DNA from: an uncultured Acidobacteriia bacterium
Lineage (GTDB): Bacteria > Acidobacteriota > Terriglobia > Bryobacterales > Bryobacteraceae
Direction of reading: 5' to 3'
Assembly (NCBI GenBank): GCA_903875575.1
Contig: CAIQWJ010000045.1
Coordinates: forward strand, 1 to 45,707
Length of the DNA stretch: 45,707 nucleotides
Part shown: positions 1-7,911 of the stretch, in pieces
How the letters are laid out: each line of letters begins with the position of its first letter
Position numbering within the stretch: the first letter of the stretch is position 1
Position numbers and translations under genes: made by a program
Notes under the pieces: generated by a model
Database searches by the model: none
Told to the model about the DNA's origin: nothing
What the model saw: only the letters and a program-made list of their open reading frames with translations

Positions 1-2365
1 GACCCAGGCGGTCGAGATCGTATGCTTTGGCGTTGGGCGGCAGGGCGGCTGGCGCGGGTGGGGGGGCTTTGCCTTCGAGACGGACTGATTCCGCCTGGAC
101 GCTTTGCTGGAGCTTGAGGAGTTCGGCCTGTTTGGCGGCGATCTCGCTTTCGAGGGTGGCGAGTTGCGTGTTGAGGGTGGCCGCTTTGCCTTCGAACTGG
201 ACGGTGGATTGCGTGAGGGCCTCGGGCTGGAGTTCGAAGACGAACTCGCCGCCTTCGCTGCCGATCATGTTGCCCATCATGGGCGTCTGCTTCGAGAAGC
301 TGGCGACGACCGGGCTGACGTACGCGCCGAGTTCCGAGGCCGTGATGACGCCGTTGCCGTCGAGATCGGCCTTGCCATCGAGCCCCTGTAAGAGGGCCCA
401 GGTGAAGACGGAATGGCCGTTGGGGCCGTCATCGGCCACCTGCTGATCGGCACCGCCGGCGGTGAGGATCTGGCGGGCGTCGCGGCGCGTGACTTCGTCG
501 AGATAGCTGCGGTCGCGACTGGAGTTGGCGGCACCGCGAGTGAGGGCGAGGCCGCTGTAGCAGGAATCCATCACGAAGTAGACGTGTTTGGCGGGAATGA
601 GATCGGACGCCTCGCGGAGAGAGGTCATGCTGATGGCGGTGGAGTAGAAGTTGGTTTCGTCGGCATCGACGGGGATGATGTAGCCGGATTGGCGGCCGTC
701 AGGGGTGTTGCGGGTGGCGCCGTGGCCGGCGAAGAAGAAAAAGACGCGGTCGTCATGGGAGACGTTTTGGGGGTTGGAGAGTTCGTCGCCCAGGACCTGC
801 ATGATGCGCTGGCGAGTGGCCTGGCCGTTGATGAGTTTGCGGATGTTTTCAGGACGGAAGCCGAACTTATTGATGAGGGCCTGCTCGATGCCATCGGCGT
901 CATTGACGGGGTAGCGGAGTTTGGGCCAGTTCTGGTAGTCTTTGATGCCGATGATGACGGCCCAGCTTTTGCGGTAGGGGTTGAGCTTGTCACCGGCGGC
1001 GGTCTGGGTGGGGGCAGCGGAGGGAAGGGAGCGGTCGGAACCGACGGGCGGCGTGGATTTGACGATTTTGCCGAGGCTGTCGAAGGCGAGGAAGTTGTAA
1101 TTCTGGGTGGTGAGTTCGTTCAGGACCAGCGGGAGGGCCAGGACGCTTTGTTTGTGGATGTCGTGGAACAGGATGACGCCTTTGTGCGATTCGTCCAACT
1201 GGTGGAGGACGCGCATGGCGATGGATTCGGGGATGGGGTCTGCCCAGTCTTCGGAGTCGACGGTCCAGAGGACGTCCTGGAGGCCTTCGCCGGTTATCTG
1301 TTTGAAGACTTCCTGATTGCGCGCGCCGTAGGGTGGGCGGAACAGGAGGGGCTTGAGGCCGGTGATCTTTTCGAGGATGGAGTTGGTGGATTCGATCTCA
1401 TGGGCGCGATCGGCTTCCGTGAGGCCGTTCAGGACGCGGTGCGAATACGTGTGATTGGCGATGGTGTGGCCGGCATCGAGCAGGCGCTTCGTGATGGCGG
1501 CGTTGCGGGAAAGCGTGATGTCGGTGGTGCCTGGCTTGATGGTGCCGAGGTTTTGGCCGAGTTCGAAAAAGCCGGCGCGGATGCCGTATTTGCGGAGCAG
1601 GGCGGCGATTTCTTCGGTGTATTTGGGATGGGGGCCATCGTCAAAAGTGAGAGCGACGGACTTTGGTTCGAAATCGAGGCCGGAGATTTCGTTGGGGAAG
1701 GATTTCCCGCGCATGCCGGTATCGGGCTCGTCGGTGATGCCGTCAGTGAAGCGGGCGAGGATTTTGTCGCGGGAATCGAGAGTGTGGAGCCAGGCGATAT
1801 AGGCATCCCACTTTTCGCGGGTGCCATGGGCACCGCGGGTGGCGAACTGGGAGAAGATGCGGGTGACTTCTTCGCGGTAGGAGTTCTGGATGGCGTGGAG
1901 GTCATCGAGGACGTTGCGGACGTCTTTGGTGATGCCGGTGGCGGGGGTGTTGGCGTCGCCGGAGAGGTCTTCGAAGAGGTCGAGGAAGGCGAGGCGGTCG
2001 GCATCGCGGAGGTTGCCGATGCCGGGGCGGATGGCGGCGGGGCCTACGGAAGCTGTGACGTAGCGGATGAGTTGGGGGAGCTTTTCGGGGTGGCCATCGA
2101 GTTCCTGTTCGAGTGCGGTTACGGCTTGTTGTTTATCCCAGAAGATGCGGCGGCCAGCGGTGCGGCAGCGGGCGCGGGTGGATTCATCGAGGGAATCGGC
2201 ACCGTCCATGAGGAGGATGATGCGGCGGTAGGCGAGGGTGATGGTGTCGAGTTGGGCGTCCAGCGCGCGGTCATCACGGTAGGTGTGGAGGGAGTACCAG
2301 AGGCCCGCGCCCGCGCCGGCAAGGACGACGACTGCGATCAGGGCTACGATCCATTTGGGGAGCAT
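1..2365 (-). CDS. Membrane-anchored polysaccharide deacetylase (NodB)-caspase fusion protein, partial
   Basis: The gene runs off the left edge; at least 788 codons are visible from the ATG at 2365 with no stop. Reading the complement gives an N-terminal transmembrane segment (about residues 5-24), a helical region, then a NodB domain with all its motifs: TFDDGP at 240-245, NHTYSH at 304-309, RPPYG at 343-347, ED-W at 372-374 and FHD at 400-402. After a linker comes a C14 caspase/metacaspase p20-like domain with catalytic His548 in AGHG and Cys602 in DSCYSG, followed by an EF-hand-like DLDGNG loop usual for bacterial caspase-like proteins, then a likely coiled coil and a Pro/Ala-rich stretch. 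NodB domains remove acetyl groups from chitin, xylan or peptidoglycan sugars; caspase-like peptidases cut after Arg/Lys or Asp. Both active sites look intact. The substrate and the C-terminus are unknown. The long plus-strand ORF over this region is its antisense shadow. Confidence 0.88.
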   Translation of the reverse strand, partial: MLPKWIVALIAVVVLAGAGAGLWYSLHTYRDDRALDAQLDTITLAYRRIILLMDGADSLDESTRARCRTAGRRIFWDKQQAVTALEQELDGHPEKLPQLIRYVTASVGPAAIRPGIGNLRDADRLAFLDLFEDLSGDANTPATGITKDVRNVLDDLHAIQNSYREEVTRIFSQFATRGAHGTREKWDAYIAWLHTLDSRDKILARFTDGITDEPDTGMRGKSFPNEISGLDFEPKSVALTFDDGPHPKYTEEIAALLRKYGIRAGFFELGQNLGTIKPGTTDITLSRNAAITKRLLDAGHTIANHTYSHRVLNGLTEADRAHEIESTNSILEKITGLKPLLFRPPYGARNQEVFKQITGEGLQDVLWTVDSEDWADPIPESIAMRVLHQLDESHKGVILFHDIHKQSVLALPLVLNELTTQNYNFLAFDSLGKIVKSTPPVGSDRSLPSAAPTQTAAGDKLNPYRKSWAVIIGIKDYQNWPKLRYPVNDADGIEQALINKFGFRPENIRKLINGQATRQRIMQVLGDELSNPQNVSHDDRVFFFFAGHGATRNTPDGRQSGYIIPVDADETNFYSTAISMTSLREASDLIPAKHVYFVMDSCYSGLALTRGAANSSRDRSYLDEVTRRDARQILTAGGADQQVADDGPNGHSVFTWALLQGLDGKADLDGNGVITASELGAYVSPVVASFSKQTPMMGNMIGSEGGEFVFELQPEALTQSTVQFEGKAATLNTQLATLESEIAAKQAELLKLQQSVQAESVRLEGKAPPPAPAALPPNAKAYDLDRLG

Positions 2366-2468
2366 GGGGCGGTATCAGGAGGGCGGAGGGGGGCGGCGTT
2401 CAGGTGTTGGCGTTGCACCATTATAGATCGGGTTTGGATTGGATGGAAATGATTTGAGGTTTCCGGTG

Positions 2469-2474
2469 TATTCT
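2469..2474 (+). promoter_or_regulatory. Putative -10 element (TATTCT) of moxR, leaderless layout
   Basis: A TANNNT hexamer ends 8 nt before the moxR ATG at 2483, so transcription would begin about at the start codon. No convincing -35 is seen. It belongs to a pattern shared with several other genes of the window. Confidence 0.35.
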
Positions 2475-2482
2475 GAAGTTTC

Positions 2483-3463
2483 ATGTCAACCTTACCGGCG
2501 GAGACGGCTGCGGCCATTTTGCCGGACACAATCCGGCAATTAGAGGGCGCGATTGAGGCCAGCCTCCGCGGGAAAGCGGAAGTGGTTCGGATGGCGCTGG
2601 TGTGTTTGCTGGCGCGGGGACATCTGCTGATTGAGGACGTGCCGGGCGTGGGGAAGACGACGTTGGCGCAGTCGCTGGCGCGGGCAGTGGACGGGAGTTT
2701 TCACCGACTGCAGTTTACGAGCGACATGCTGCCTTCCGACGTGTTGGGCGTCACGGTGTGGAACGCGCGGACGGAAGAATTCGAGTTCAAGCCGGGACCC
2801 GTGTTCGCGAATTTCCTGCTGGCGGACGAGATTAATCGTACGACGCCGAAGACGCAATCGGCACTGCTGGAAGCGATGAACGAACAGCAGGTTTCGGTGG
2901 AAGGGCGAACGCTGCCTTTACCGGAGCCGTTCATGGTAATTGCTACCCAGAACCCGGCGGAACATCATGGAGCGTACCCGCTGCCGGAATCGCAACTGGA
3001 CCGGTTCTTGATGCGACTGCGGATCGGGTATCCGGATGCGGAGAGCGAACGGAAGATTATCAGCCAGAGCGGCGTGCACCATGGGGAGACGACGCAGTGC
3101 GTGCTGAGCCGGCACGAACTGGCGCATTTGCAGGAAGCGGCGGGGCGGGTTCGCGTGGACGGGGTAATTGTGGATTACATGCTGGCGATTGTGGAGCGGA
3201 CGCGGAATCATGAGAATCTGCTGCTGGGGGTGAGCCCGCGGGGGTCGCAGGCGCTGTACCGCGCGGTGCAGGCGCTGGCGGTTTTGAGCGGGCGGAGTTA
3301 TGCGCTGCCGGACGATGTGAAAATGCTGGCACCGAAGGTACTGGCGCATCGAGTGGTGGCGGCGTCACGGTCGCCGATTGCACCGAAGCGTGGGGCTTTT
3401 GGGGCGATGGCGAGTGAACGGATTATTGAAGAAATATTGGCACAGGTGGATGTGCCGCTGTAG
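2483..3463 (+). CDS. MoxR-family AAA+ ATPase
   Basis: This 326-residue protein is a full-length MoxR ATPase, a cytoplasmic AAA+ chaperone-like enzyme that remodels or activates partner proteins, often ones with von Willebrand A domains. Walker A is GVGKTT at residues 55-60 and Walker B is LLADE at 112-116, followed by the NRTTPKTQSALLEAM signature and ATQNP (sensor 1). MoxR genes are normally followed by DUF58 and VWA genes; here the next gene is convergent and unrelated and a strong terminator follows, so this copy stands alone. It is divergent from the NodB-caspase gene, with 117 bp between the two starts. The ATG at 2483 lacks a Shine-Dalgarno sequence. The family assignment is certain, the partner is not. 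Confidence 0.93.
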   Translation: MSTLPAETAAAILPDTIRQLEGAIEASLRGKAEVVRMALVCLLARGHLLIEDVPGVGKTTLAQSLARAVDGSFHRLQFTSDMLPSDVLGVTVWNARTEEFEFKPGPVFANFLLADEINRTTPKTQSALLEAMNEQQVSVEGRTLPLPEPFMVIATQNPAEHHGAYPLPESQLDRFLMRLRIGYPDAESERKIISQSGVHHGETTQCVLSRHELAHLQEAAGRVRVDGVIVDYMLAIVERTRNHENLLLGVSPRGSQALYRAVQALAVLSGRSYALPDDVKMLAPKVLAHRVVAASRSPIAPKRGAFGAMASERIIEEILAQVDVPL

Positions 3464-3494
3464 AGAGTCGCACAGACAATTCGGGAAAATAGCA

Positions 3495-3525
3495 GGGCCG
3501 GGGATATGCTCCCGGCCCTTTTTTT
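3495..3525 (+). terminator. Rho-independent terminator after moxR
   Basis: An 8-bp perfect stem, GGGCCGGG (3495-3502) and CCCGGCCC (3511-3518), has an 8-nt loop and is followed by a run of seven T. It is the only classical intrinsic terminator I found. It ends the moxR transcript just before the convergent PEP-CTERM gene. Confidence 0.9.
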
Positions 3526-3540
3526 GCGCTTCGGGCTGAG

Positions 3541-4338
3541 TTACGCCCTGACGCGACGCCGGAGAGCAGCCAGTCCAATCAACGCTGAACCGAGAAGGAC
3601 GTTGGTGGCTGGTTCCGGAAGTTCGGAAGTGATGGCGGAATTGTCGTTGTCTGTAATGATCATGCTGCCGGGCATGACGATGGACGAACCGGGTGCGAGC
3701 TGAAAGTTGATAGCGCCGATCAATTGTTCCACACCGCCCGGGCCTACGCCGAAGTTGGCGGCCCAGAAACCGATGGGCGAGCAGGCGACGCAGTTGACAA
3801 ATGGTTGGGGCGTGTCGAGGAAGAAGCCTGCGAGCGGCGCGCCGAACAGAGCGTTGGTGATGAGGCCGGTGGTGAGGAAGTTCATCTCCGCCTGGACGGC
3901 ACCGGCAACCGGGCCGCCCAGGGGAGCGCCGGCGTTGACGAAGCTGCCAATGATGCCGACGCCGACGGGGCCGGCGAGGGAAGGATCGAACTGGTCGCTG
4001 ACGACGAAGAATGTATCGTTGATGGCGAAGGCTCCGGTATTGACCGCTGTGAGATTGGTGACGCGCAGGAAGGCGGAAGTGGTGTCTCCGAGACCGTCTT
4101 CCTGAATGAATTCGCCGACGGTGCCGGTGACGACGAGGCCATCGGCCAGGAGCGCCCCTGTGTTGAAGTTCGCTGCACCCGCGCAGCCGGCAGCGCAGGT
4201 GCCCGCAAGGTTGGCGATGTTGCCATCGACGATGAAGCCTCCGGTGCCGGAGAAGCCGATGGCTGCGCCAAAGGCCTGGCCGGTGAACAGCATTGCGAAC
4301 GCGGCGATTGCAGCGCCCAATATGAATTTCTGTTTCAT
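3541..4338 (-). CDS. PEP-CTERM sorting-domain protein
   Basis: A 265-residue exported protein. It has a Sec signal peptide (about residues 1-24, ending QAFG-AA) and a C-terminal sorting tail: PEPAT, a hydrophobic helix (VLLGSALIGLAAL) and an Arg cluster RRRVR. This tail is the substrate signal for an exosortase, which cuts and re-anchors the protein at the outer membrane or in the extracellular polymer. The body is Gly/Ala/Asn-rich with no known enzyme domain and two Cys pairs (CAAGC, CVAC). A good SD (GGAGGAG) lies about 9 nt before the ATG. No exosortase gene is in the window. The sorting tail is plain; the function of the body is unknown. Confidence 0.85.
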   Translation of the reverse strand: MKQKFILGAAIAAFAMLFTGQAFGAAIGFSGTGGFIVDGNIANLAGTCAAGCAGAANFNTGALLADGLVVTGTVGEFIQEDGLGDTTSAFLRVTNLTAVNTGAFAINDTFFVVSDQFDPSLAGPVGVGIIGSFVNAGAPLGGPVAGAVQAEMNFLTTGLITNALFGAPLAGFFLDTPQPFVNCVACSPIGFWAANFGVGPGGVEQLIGAINFQLAPGSSIVMPGSMIITDNDNSAITSELPEPATNVLLGSALIGLAALRRRVRA

Positions 4339-4380
4339 TTCTAATCTCCTCCGAGATGAACCAGCATTGGTTCTATGGCG

Positions 4381-4410
4381 ATTCTATGAGGAATACCGGA
4401 AGCGATTCAA
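4381..4410 (-). promoter_or_regulatory. Putative promoter of the PEP-CTERM gene
   Basis: On the minus strand TTGAAT (4410-4405) and TAGAAT (4386-4381) are 18 bp apart, placing a start near 4374 and a leader of about 36 nt that contains the GGAGGAG ribosome binding site. The surrounding 4339-4574 region is clearly more AT-rich than the genes. Confidence 0.45.
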
Positions 4411-4574
4411 GGGTTTTAATGTTAAGCAGGAAAGATATATTTCTTCAGGAAAATGAAACATTGTCGGGCCTGCGGTAACCGGAACGAAGATTTGGACCAG
4501 TGTCTAATGTGGGTATTTAGAGTAAGTGGCGCGGAGAGTGTGTTCGTTTCAGGTTTTAATGAAACAGGGAATGC

Positions 4575-6059
4575 TCAAGGACGATAACGGGCGGGCAGGA
4601 CTACGGCGGACAGCGACGCGGCGGCGATGAGGAAGCAAAACAGGACAAACCAATCGCCGTGGCGGGTGTAGAAGGTTTGCGTGGAGACGAAATCGAACCG
4701 GCCGCGCGCGGAGGCTTCCTGATATTCCGGGAGAGTGAGGGTGACGCGACCGGCGGGGTCGATGACACCGGTGAGACCGTCGTTGGTGGCGCGGACGATC
4801 CAGCGATTGTTTTCGGCAGCTCTCATGCGGACGATTTGGAGGTGCTGGTAGCGTGCGGCAGTCTTCCCGAACCAACTGTCGTTTGAAATGTTGAACAGCA
4901 CCTGGGCACCGTTTGCAGCGAATTGGCGGACGTAGCCGGGGAAGACAGACTCGTAGCAAATGAACGTGCCGATGGAGTGGTTGTCGAGACGAGAGACCAC
5001 GACATTGTGCCCGGCGGTGAAATCGCCGGCTTCGGTGGAGACTTTTTGTGTGATGAGACCGAAGGGCCAGGGGACAAATTCGCCGAAGGGGACAAGATTG
5101 ACTTTGTCGTAGCGGCTGACGCGAATGCCGTCGCGATCCAACAGGAGGGCGGAGTTGAGTGGCTGGCCGTTGGTGCGCGCTACGACGCCGGAGAGAATGG
5201 CGGCCTGGGACTGCTTCGCGATGGAAGAGAGGAGGCCGGTAAAGGCGTTGTCGAAATCGTAAAACGGGGCGGGGGCTTCGGGCCAGACGATGATGGCGGT
5301 GTCGCGATCGCGGCCTGTGACGGAGAGGGAGAAGATGCGCATCTGGCGTTCGGTGCGTTCCAGGAATTCGGGGGTCCAGACGGCCTCGTCATCGATATTG
5401 GGCTGGACGAGAACGGCACCTACGGAGCCCTTGCGGGCGGCGGGGAGGTCGGGCAGCGCGATGAGGCACGGCAGGATGAGAAGCCAGACTGCGGGGTGAC
5501 GCTGGAGGCGCATGACGAGGGCGGCGATTACGGCGCAGATCAGCGCGAGTGCGAACGAGATGCCCCAGACGCCTGTGATGGGTGCCAGGCGCAGAGGAAG
5601 TGACATGTCACTCGCCGCATTGCCGAGATTGAGCCATTCGAAGCCGGTGTAAGAGTGGGTCCATTCGAGGGCGACCCAGAGCGCTGCGACGGCGGGCACG
5701 GCAAACCACTTGCGCAACACGGCCCCGGCGAGGGCTGCGAAGACGCCGAACTGGAGGGCTTTTGCGAGGCAGAACAGGGTGAAGCAGAAAAGGGCGAGGC
5801 CGTCGCTCATGGCACCGTGGTGGGCCATGGTCCATTGGATCCAGTGGCAGAGACCGACCCAGTAAACGAGGCCGGCGGCGTAGCCGGAGAGGAAGCGCCA
5901 GCGCCAGCTTTCTTCGCGTGCGCAGACGATGAGGAGTGGGACGAGTGAAGCCGGGGCCAGCCAAACGTAGCCGAAGGGGGGAAAGAGAAGGACGAGCAGG
6001 ACGCCCGAGAGGAGGGCGAGAATAACGTTGACGGCGCGGGTGGCTTTCTCAGAGTTCAC
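4575..6059 (-). CDS. lnt: Apolipoprotein N-acyltransferase
   Basis: Lnt is the inner-membrane enzyme that adds the third acyl chain to the N-terminal cysteine of lipoproteins. The 494-residue length is typical. The N-terminal half has several membrane helices (residues 8-200); the C-terminal half is a nitrilase-like domain with the catalytic triad Glu261 (WPEAP), Lys319 (YDKVNLVPFGE) and Cys368 (ICYES), then a last membrane helix near residues 470-488. It is the third gene of the SPOR-lipA-lnt operon and its ATG overlaps the end of lipA by 4 bp, which suggests translational coupling. Pal in this window is a likely substrate. Confidence 0.95.
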   Translation of the reverse strand: MNSEKATRAVNVILALLSGVLLVLLFPPFGYVWLAPASLVPLLIVCAREESWRWRFLSGYAAGLVYWVGLCHWIQWTMAHHGAMSDGLALFCFTLFCLAKALQFGVFAALAGAVLRKWFAVPAVAALWVALEWTHSYTGFEWLNLGNAASDMSLPLRLAPITGVWGISFALALICAVIAALVMRLQRHPAVWLLILPCLIALPDLPAARKGSVGAVLVQPNIDDEAVWTPEFLERTERQMRIFSLSVTGRDRDTAIIVWPEAPAPFYDFDNAFTGLLSSIAKQSQAAILSGVVARTNGQPLNSALLLDRDGIRVSRYDKVNLVPFGEFVPWPFGLITQKVSTEAGDFTAGHNVVVSRLDNHSIGTFICYESVFPGYVRQFAANGAQVLFNISNDSWFGKTAARYQHLQIVRMRAAENNRWIVRATNDGLTGVIDPAGRVTLTLPEYQEASARGRFDFVSTQTFYTRHGDWFVLFCFLIAAASLSAVVLPARYRP

Positions 6060-6970
6060 TGCGCTGTCGCCTGCTCACTGACGATGTCCGCCATGTAGGA
6101 ACTGCGCACGAGCGGGCCGCTGAAAACCATTTTGAAGCCCATGGCCAGACCGAGGTCTCGGTAGTGATCGAAACGTTCCGGGGTGATGTATTCGTGCACG
6201 GCAAGATTGCGGCGCGTCGGCTGGAGATATTGGCCGATGGTAGCGACATCGACATCGTGGTCGCGGAGATCGCGAAGGAGTTGTTCGACTTCAGCATGCG
6301 TTTCGCCCAGGCCGACCATGAAACCGGACTTGGTGAGAACTTCGGGACGGTGTGTGCGGGCGAAGCGCAGGACGTCGAGCGACTGGCGGTAATCGGCCTG
6401 TGGGCGCACGCGGCGATAGAGGCGCGGCGCGGTTTCCATGTTGTGGTTGAAGACGTGCGGGGCGGCATCGAGGACGCGGGCGACGGCTTCCATGTTGCCA
6501 TCGAAATCCGGGGTCAGGACTTCGACGCGCGCGGCGGGGACGGCTTCGCGAACTGCGCGAACGGTTTCGGCGAAATGGAGGGAGCCGCCATCTGAGAGGT
6601 CATCGCGATTGACGCTGGTGATGACGACGTAGCGGAGATTCATTTCGGCGGCCATGCGGGCGACGTTGGCGGGCTCGGCGGGGTCGAGCCGCATGTCGTG
6701 TTTGCGGGGGTTGCCTTTGGGGACGGAGCAGAAGCCGCAGCCGCGGGTGCAGAGGTTGCCGAGGATCATGAACGTGGCGGCGCCCCGATGGAAGCATTCA
6801 TGGATATTGGGGCAGCGGGCGGATTCGCAGACGGTATGGAGGTTGCGCGCGCGCAGGCTGGTTTTGAGGGTGTTGAGGGATTCGAAGTGCGTGTTGGGGC
6901 GGCGGGCCCATTCCGGGAGGCGTGGGCGCGGGGCAATCTGGACAAGCTGCGTGGTGGAAGCGGGCGTCAC
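6056..6970 (-). CDS. lipA: Lipoyl synthase
   Basis: A 304-residue radical-SAM enzyme that inserts two sulfur atoms into protein-bound octanoyl groups to make lipoyl cofactor for pyruvate and 2-oxoglutarate dehydrogenases and glycine cleavage. Both iron-sulfur motifs are present: the auxiliary cluster motif CESARCPNIHEC and the radical-SAM motif CTRGCGFC. The conserved C-terminal RSSY, whose serine binds the auxiliary cluster, is present near residues 290-293. It starts inside the end of the SPOR gene (4-bp overlap at 6967-6970) and overlaps lnt by 4 bp. The lipB gene is not in the window. Confidence 0.96.
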   Translation of the reverse strand: MTPASTTQLVQIAPRPRLPEWARRPNTHFESLNTLKTSLRARNLHTVCESARCPNIHECFHRGAATFMILGNLCTRGCGFCSVPKGNPRKHDMRLDPAEPANVARMAAEMNLRYVVITSVNRDDLSDGGSLHFAETVRAVREAVPAARVEVLTPDFDGNMEAVARVLDAAPHVFNHNMETAPRLYRRVRPQADYRQSLDVLRFARTHRPEVLTKSGFMVGLGETHAEVEQLLRDLRDHDVDVATIGQYLQPTRRNLAVHEYITPERFDHYRDLGLAMGFKMVFSGPLVRSSYMADIVSEQATAQ

Positions 6971-7590
6971 GGTTGTTTGAAGGTCACGAGGCCGTCGTAG
7001 CCGAGGTCTTTGAGTTTGCGTTTTGCTTCGGAGAGTGCGACGGCGGTGTGATAGGGGCCGACGAGCACGCGGTAGAGCTTCGGTTTGGAGCTTTCGGCCA
7101 TGATGGCAGGGAGTTTGGCATCGCGGAGGATGCGGACGAGGTTATCGGCGCCGGGGCGTTCGGGAGCTGAGACCTGTACGTATTCAGCACCTTTTTCAGG
7201 GATGGAGACGGAGATGGTGGAGGTGGGTTCGGCCGGCGCGGTCGCAGGGGCAGGCGAGGCGGCGGGCGGTTGGGCACCGCCGGCGGTTGGGTTATTGCTC
7301 ACCTGGGGCTCAGGACCTGGCAGCGGGCCGGGGGTGTTGTCGCCTGTTGAGGGAGAGGGGCTCGCTGTGTCGGTGATTGAAGGTGGTTTGGGTTGTTCGC
7401 GCTGACCATCGGAGGCGGTTGGCGTGGAAGCATCGGCCGCTGGGTTGGTTGCAGGGGGTTTGGCTGAGTTTCCGCCCACTACGTAGCCCATTGCGAAGAA
7501 CACGCCGCAGAGCAGCGTGGCCACAAAAAATATCCCGAGCAACTGTTTGTTGCCCAGTACGAGTTCTCTTTCGCCGTCTTTTTCGCTCAT
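6967..7590 (-). CDS. SPOR-domain membrane protein
   Basis: A 207-residue bitopic inner-membrane protein: a short charged cytoplasmic N-terminus (1-17), one transmembrane helix (about 18-41), a long Pro/Ala/Thr linker (about 44-130) and a C-terminal SPOR domain (about 133-207, with two internal repeats ending in YDGLVTFKQ). SPOR domains bind peptidoglycan stripped of stem peptides and bring proteins to the septum. It is the first gene of the SPOR-lipA-lnt operon. The architecture resembles FtsN/DedD but similarity outside SPOR is too low to name it. Confidence 0.85.
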   Translation of the reverse strand: MSEKDGERELVLGNKQLLGIFFVATLLCGVFFAMGYVVGGNSAKPPATNPAADASTPTASDGQREQPKPPSITDTASPSPSTGDNTPGPLPGPEPQVSNNPTAGGAQPPAASPAPATAPAEPTSTISVSIPEKGAEYVQVSAPERPGADNLVRILRDAKLPAIMAESSKPKLYRVLVGPYHTAVALSEAKRKLKDLGYDGLVTFKQP

Positions 7591-7911
7591 AGTCGAGTGC
7601 TGCCTGGTGATGTGGTGGATGCCCTGATTTTCTATTGTCCGCTAAAGGAGGTGGCGGTGGGGAGGGCGGATGTTATGAGCGTAGCGCGGGGGGCTGGGAA
7701 CCCGGCAACGACCTGGCCGTTTCGCGACCCGTTGCGCTCGAAACCAGGACCGGCCACGTTGAACCAGGCTGCGGCTCCGGGCCAGTAGCTGGCTTGTCCA
7801 GACTCATCAGAAGCTGAGGCCGACTGCGCGGGGCGGAAGCCCCGCGGCAGGGCCGAAGCCCTGGCCCTACGGTGCCGGATCAATGCTAACTGGCCGTGCA
7901 GAGGGGAGTTG
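7591..7911. other. Intergenic region without a gene
   Basis: This 321-bp gap lies between the start of the SPOR gene and the end of nfeD, both on the minus strand. I see no credible coding frame. It holds the paired tetraloop hairpins at 7827-7863 and presumably the promoter of the SPOR-lipA-lnt operon, for which I found no clear -35/-10 pair. Confidence 0.6.
7827..7863. repeat. Paired REP-like tetraloop hairpins
   Basis: Two adjacent perfect hairpins: CGCGGGGC/GCCCCGCG (7827-7834, 7839-7846) around a GGAA loop, and CAGGGC/GCCCTG (7848-7853, 7858-7863) around a CGAA loop. A similar CGGGC-GAA-GCCCG unit occurs at 36243-36255. This is the build of REP-type intergenic elements; a terminator role for nfeD is unlikely because the element lies downstream of its stop without a T-run. 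Confidence 0.5.

Noticed and set aside
413-2452. A 679-codon plus-strand ORF rich in Gly, Val, Asp and Glu.
   Set aside because: It is the exact antisense of the NodB-caspase gene, whose minus-strand product has all expected motifs; the plus product has no recognisable domain and a composition typical of a complement reading.
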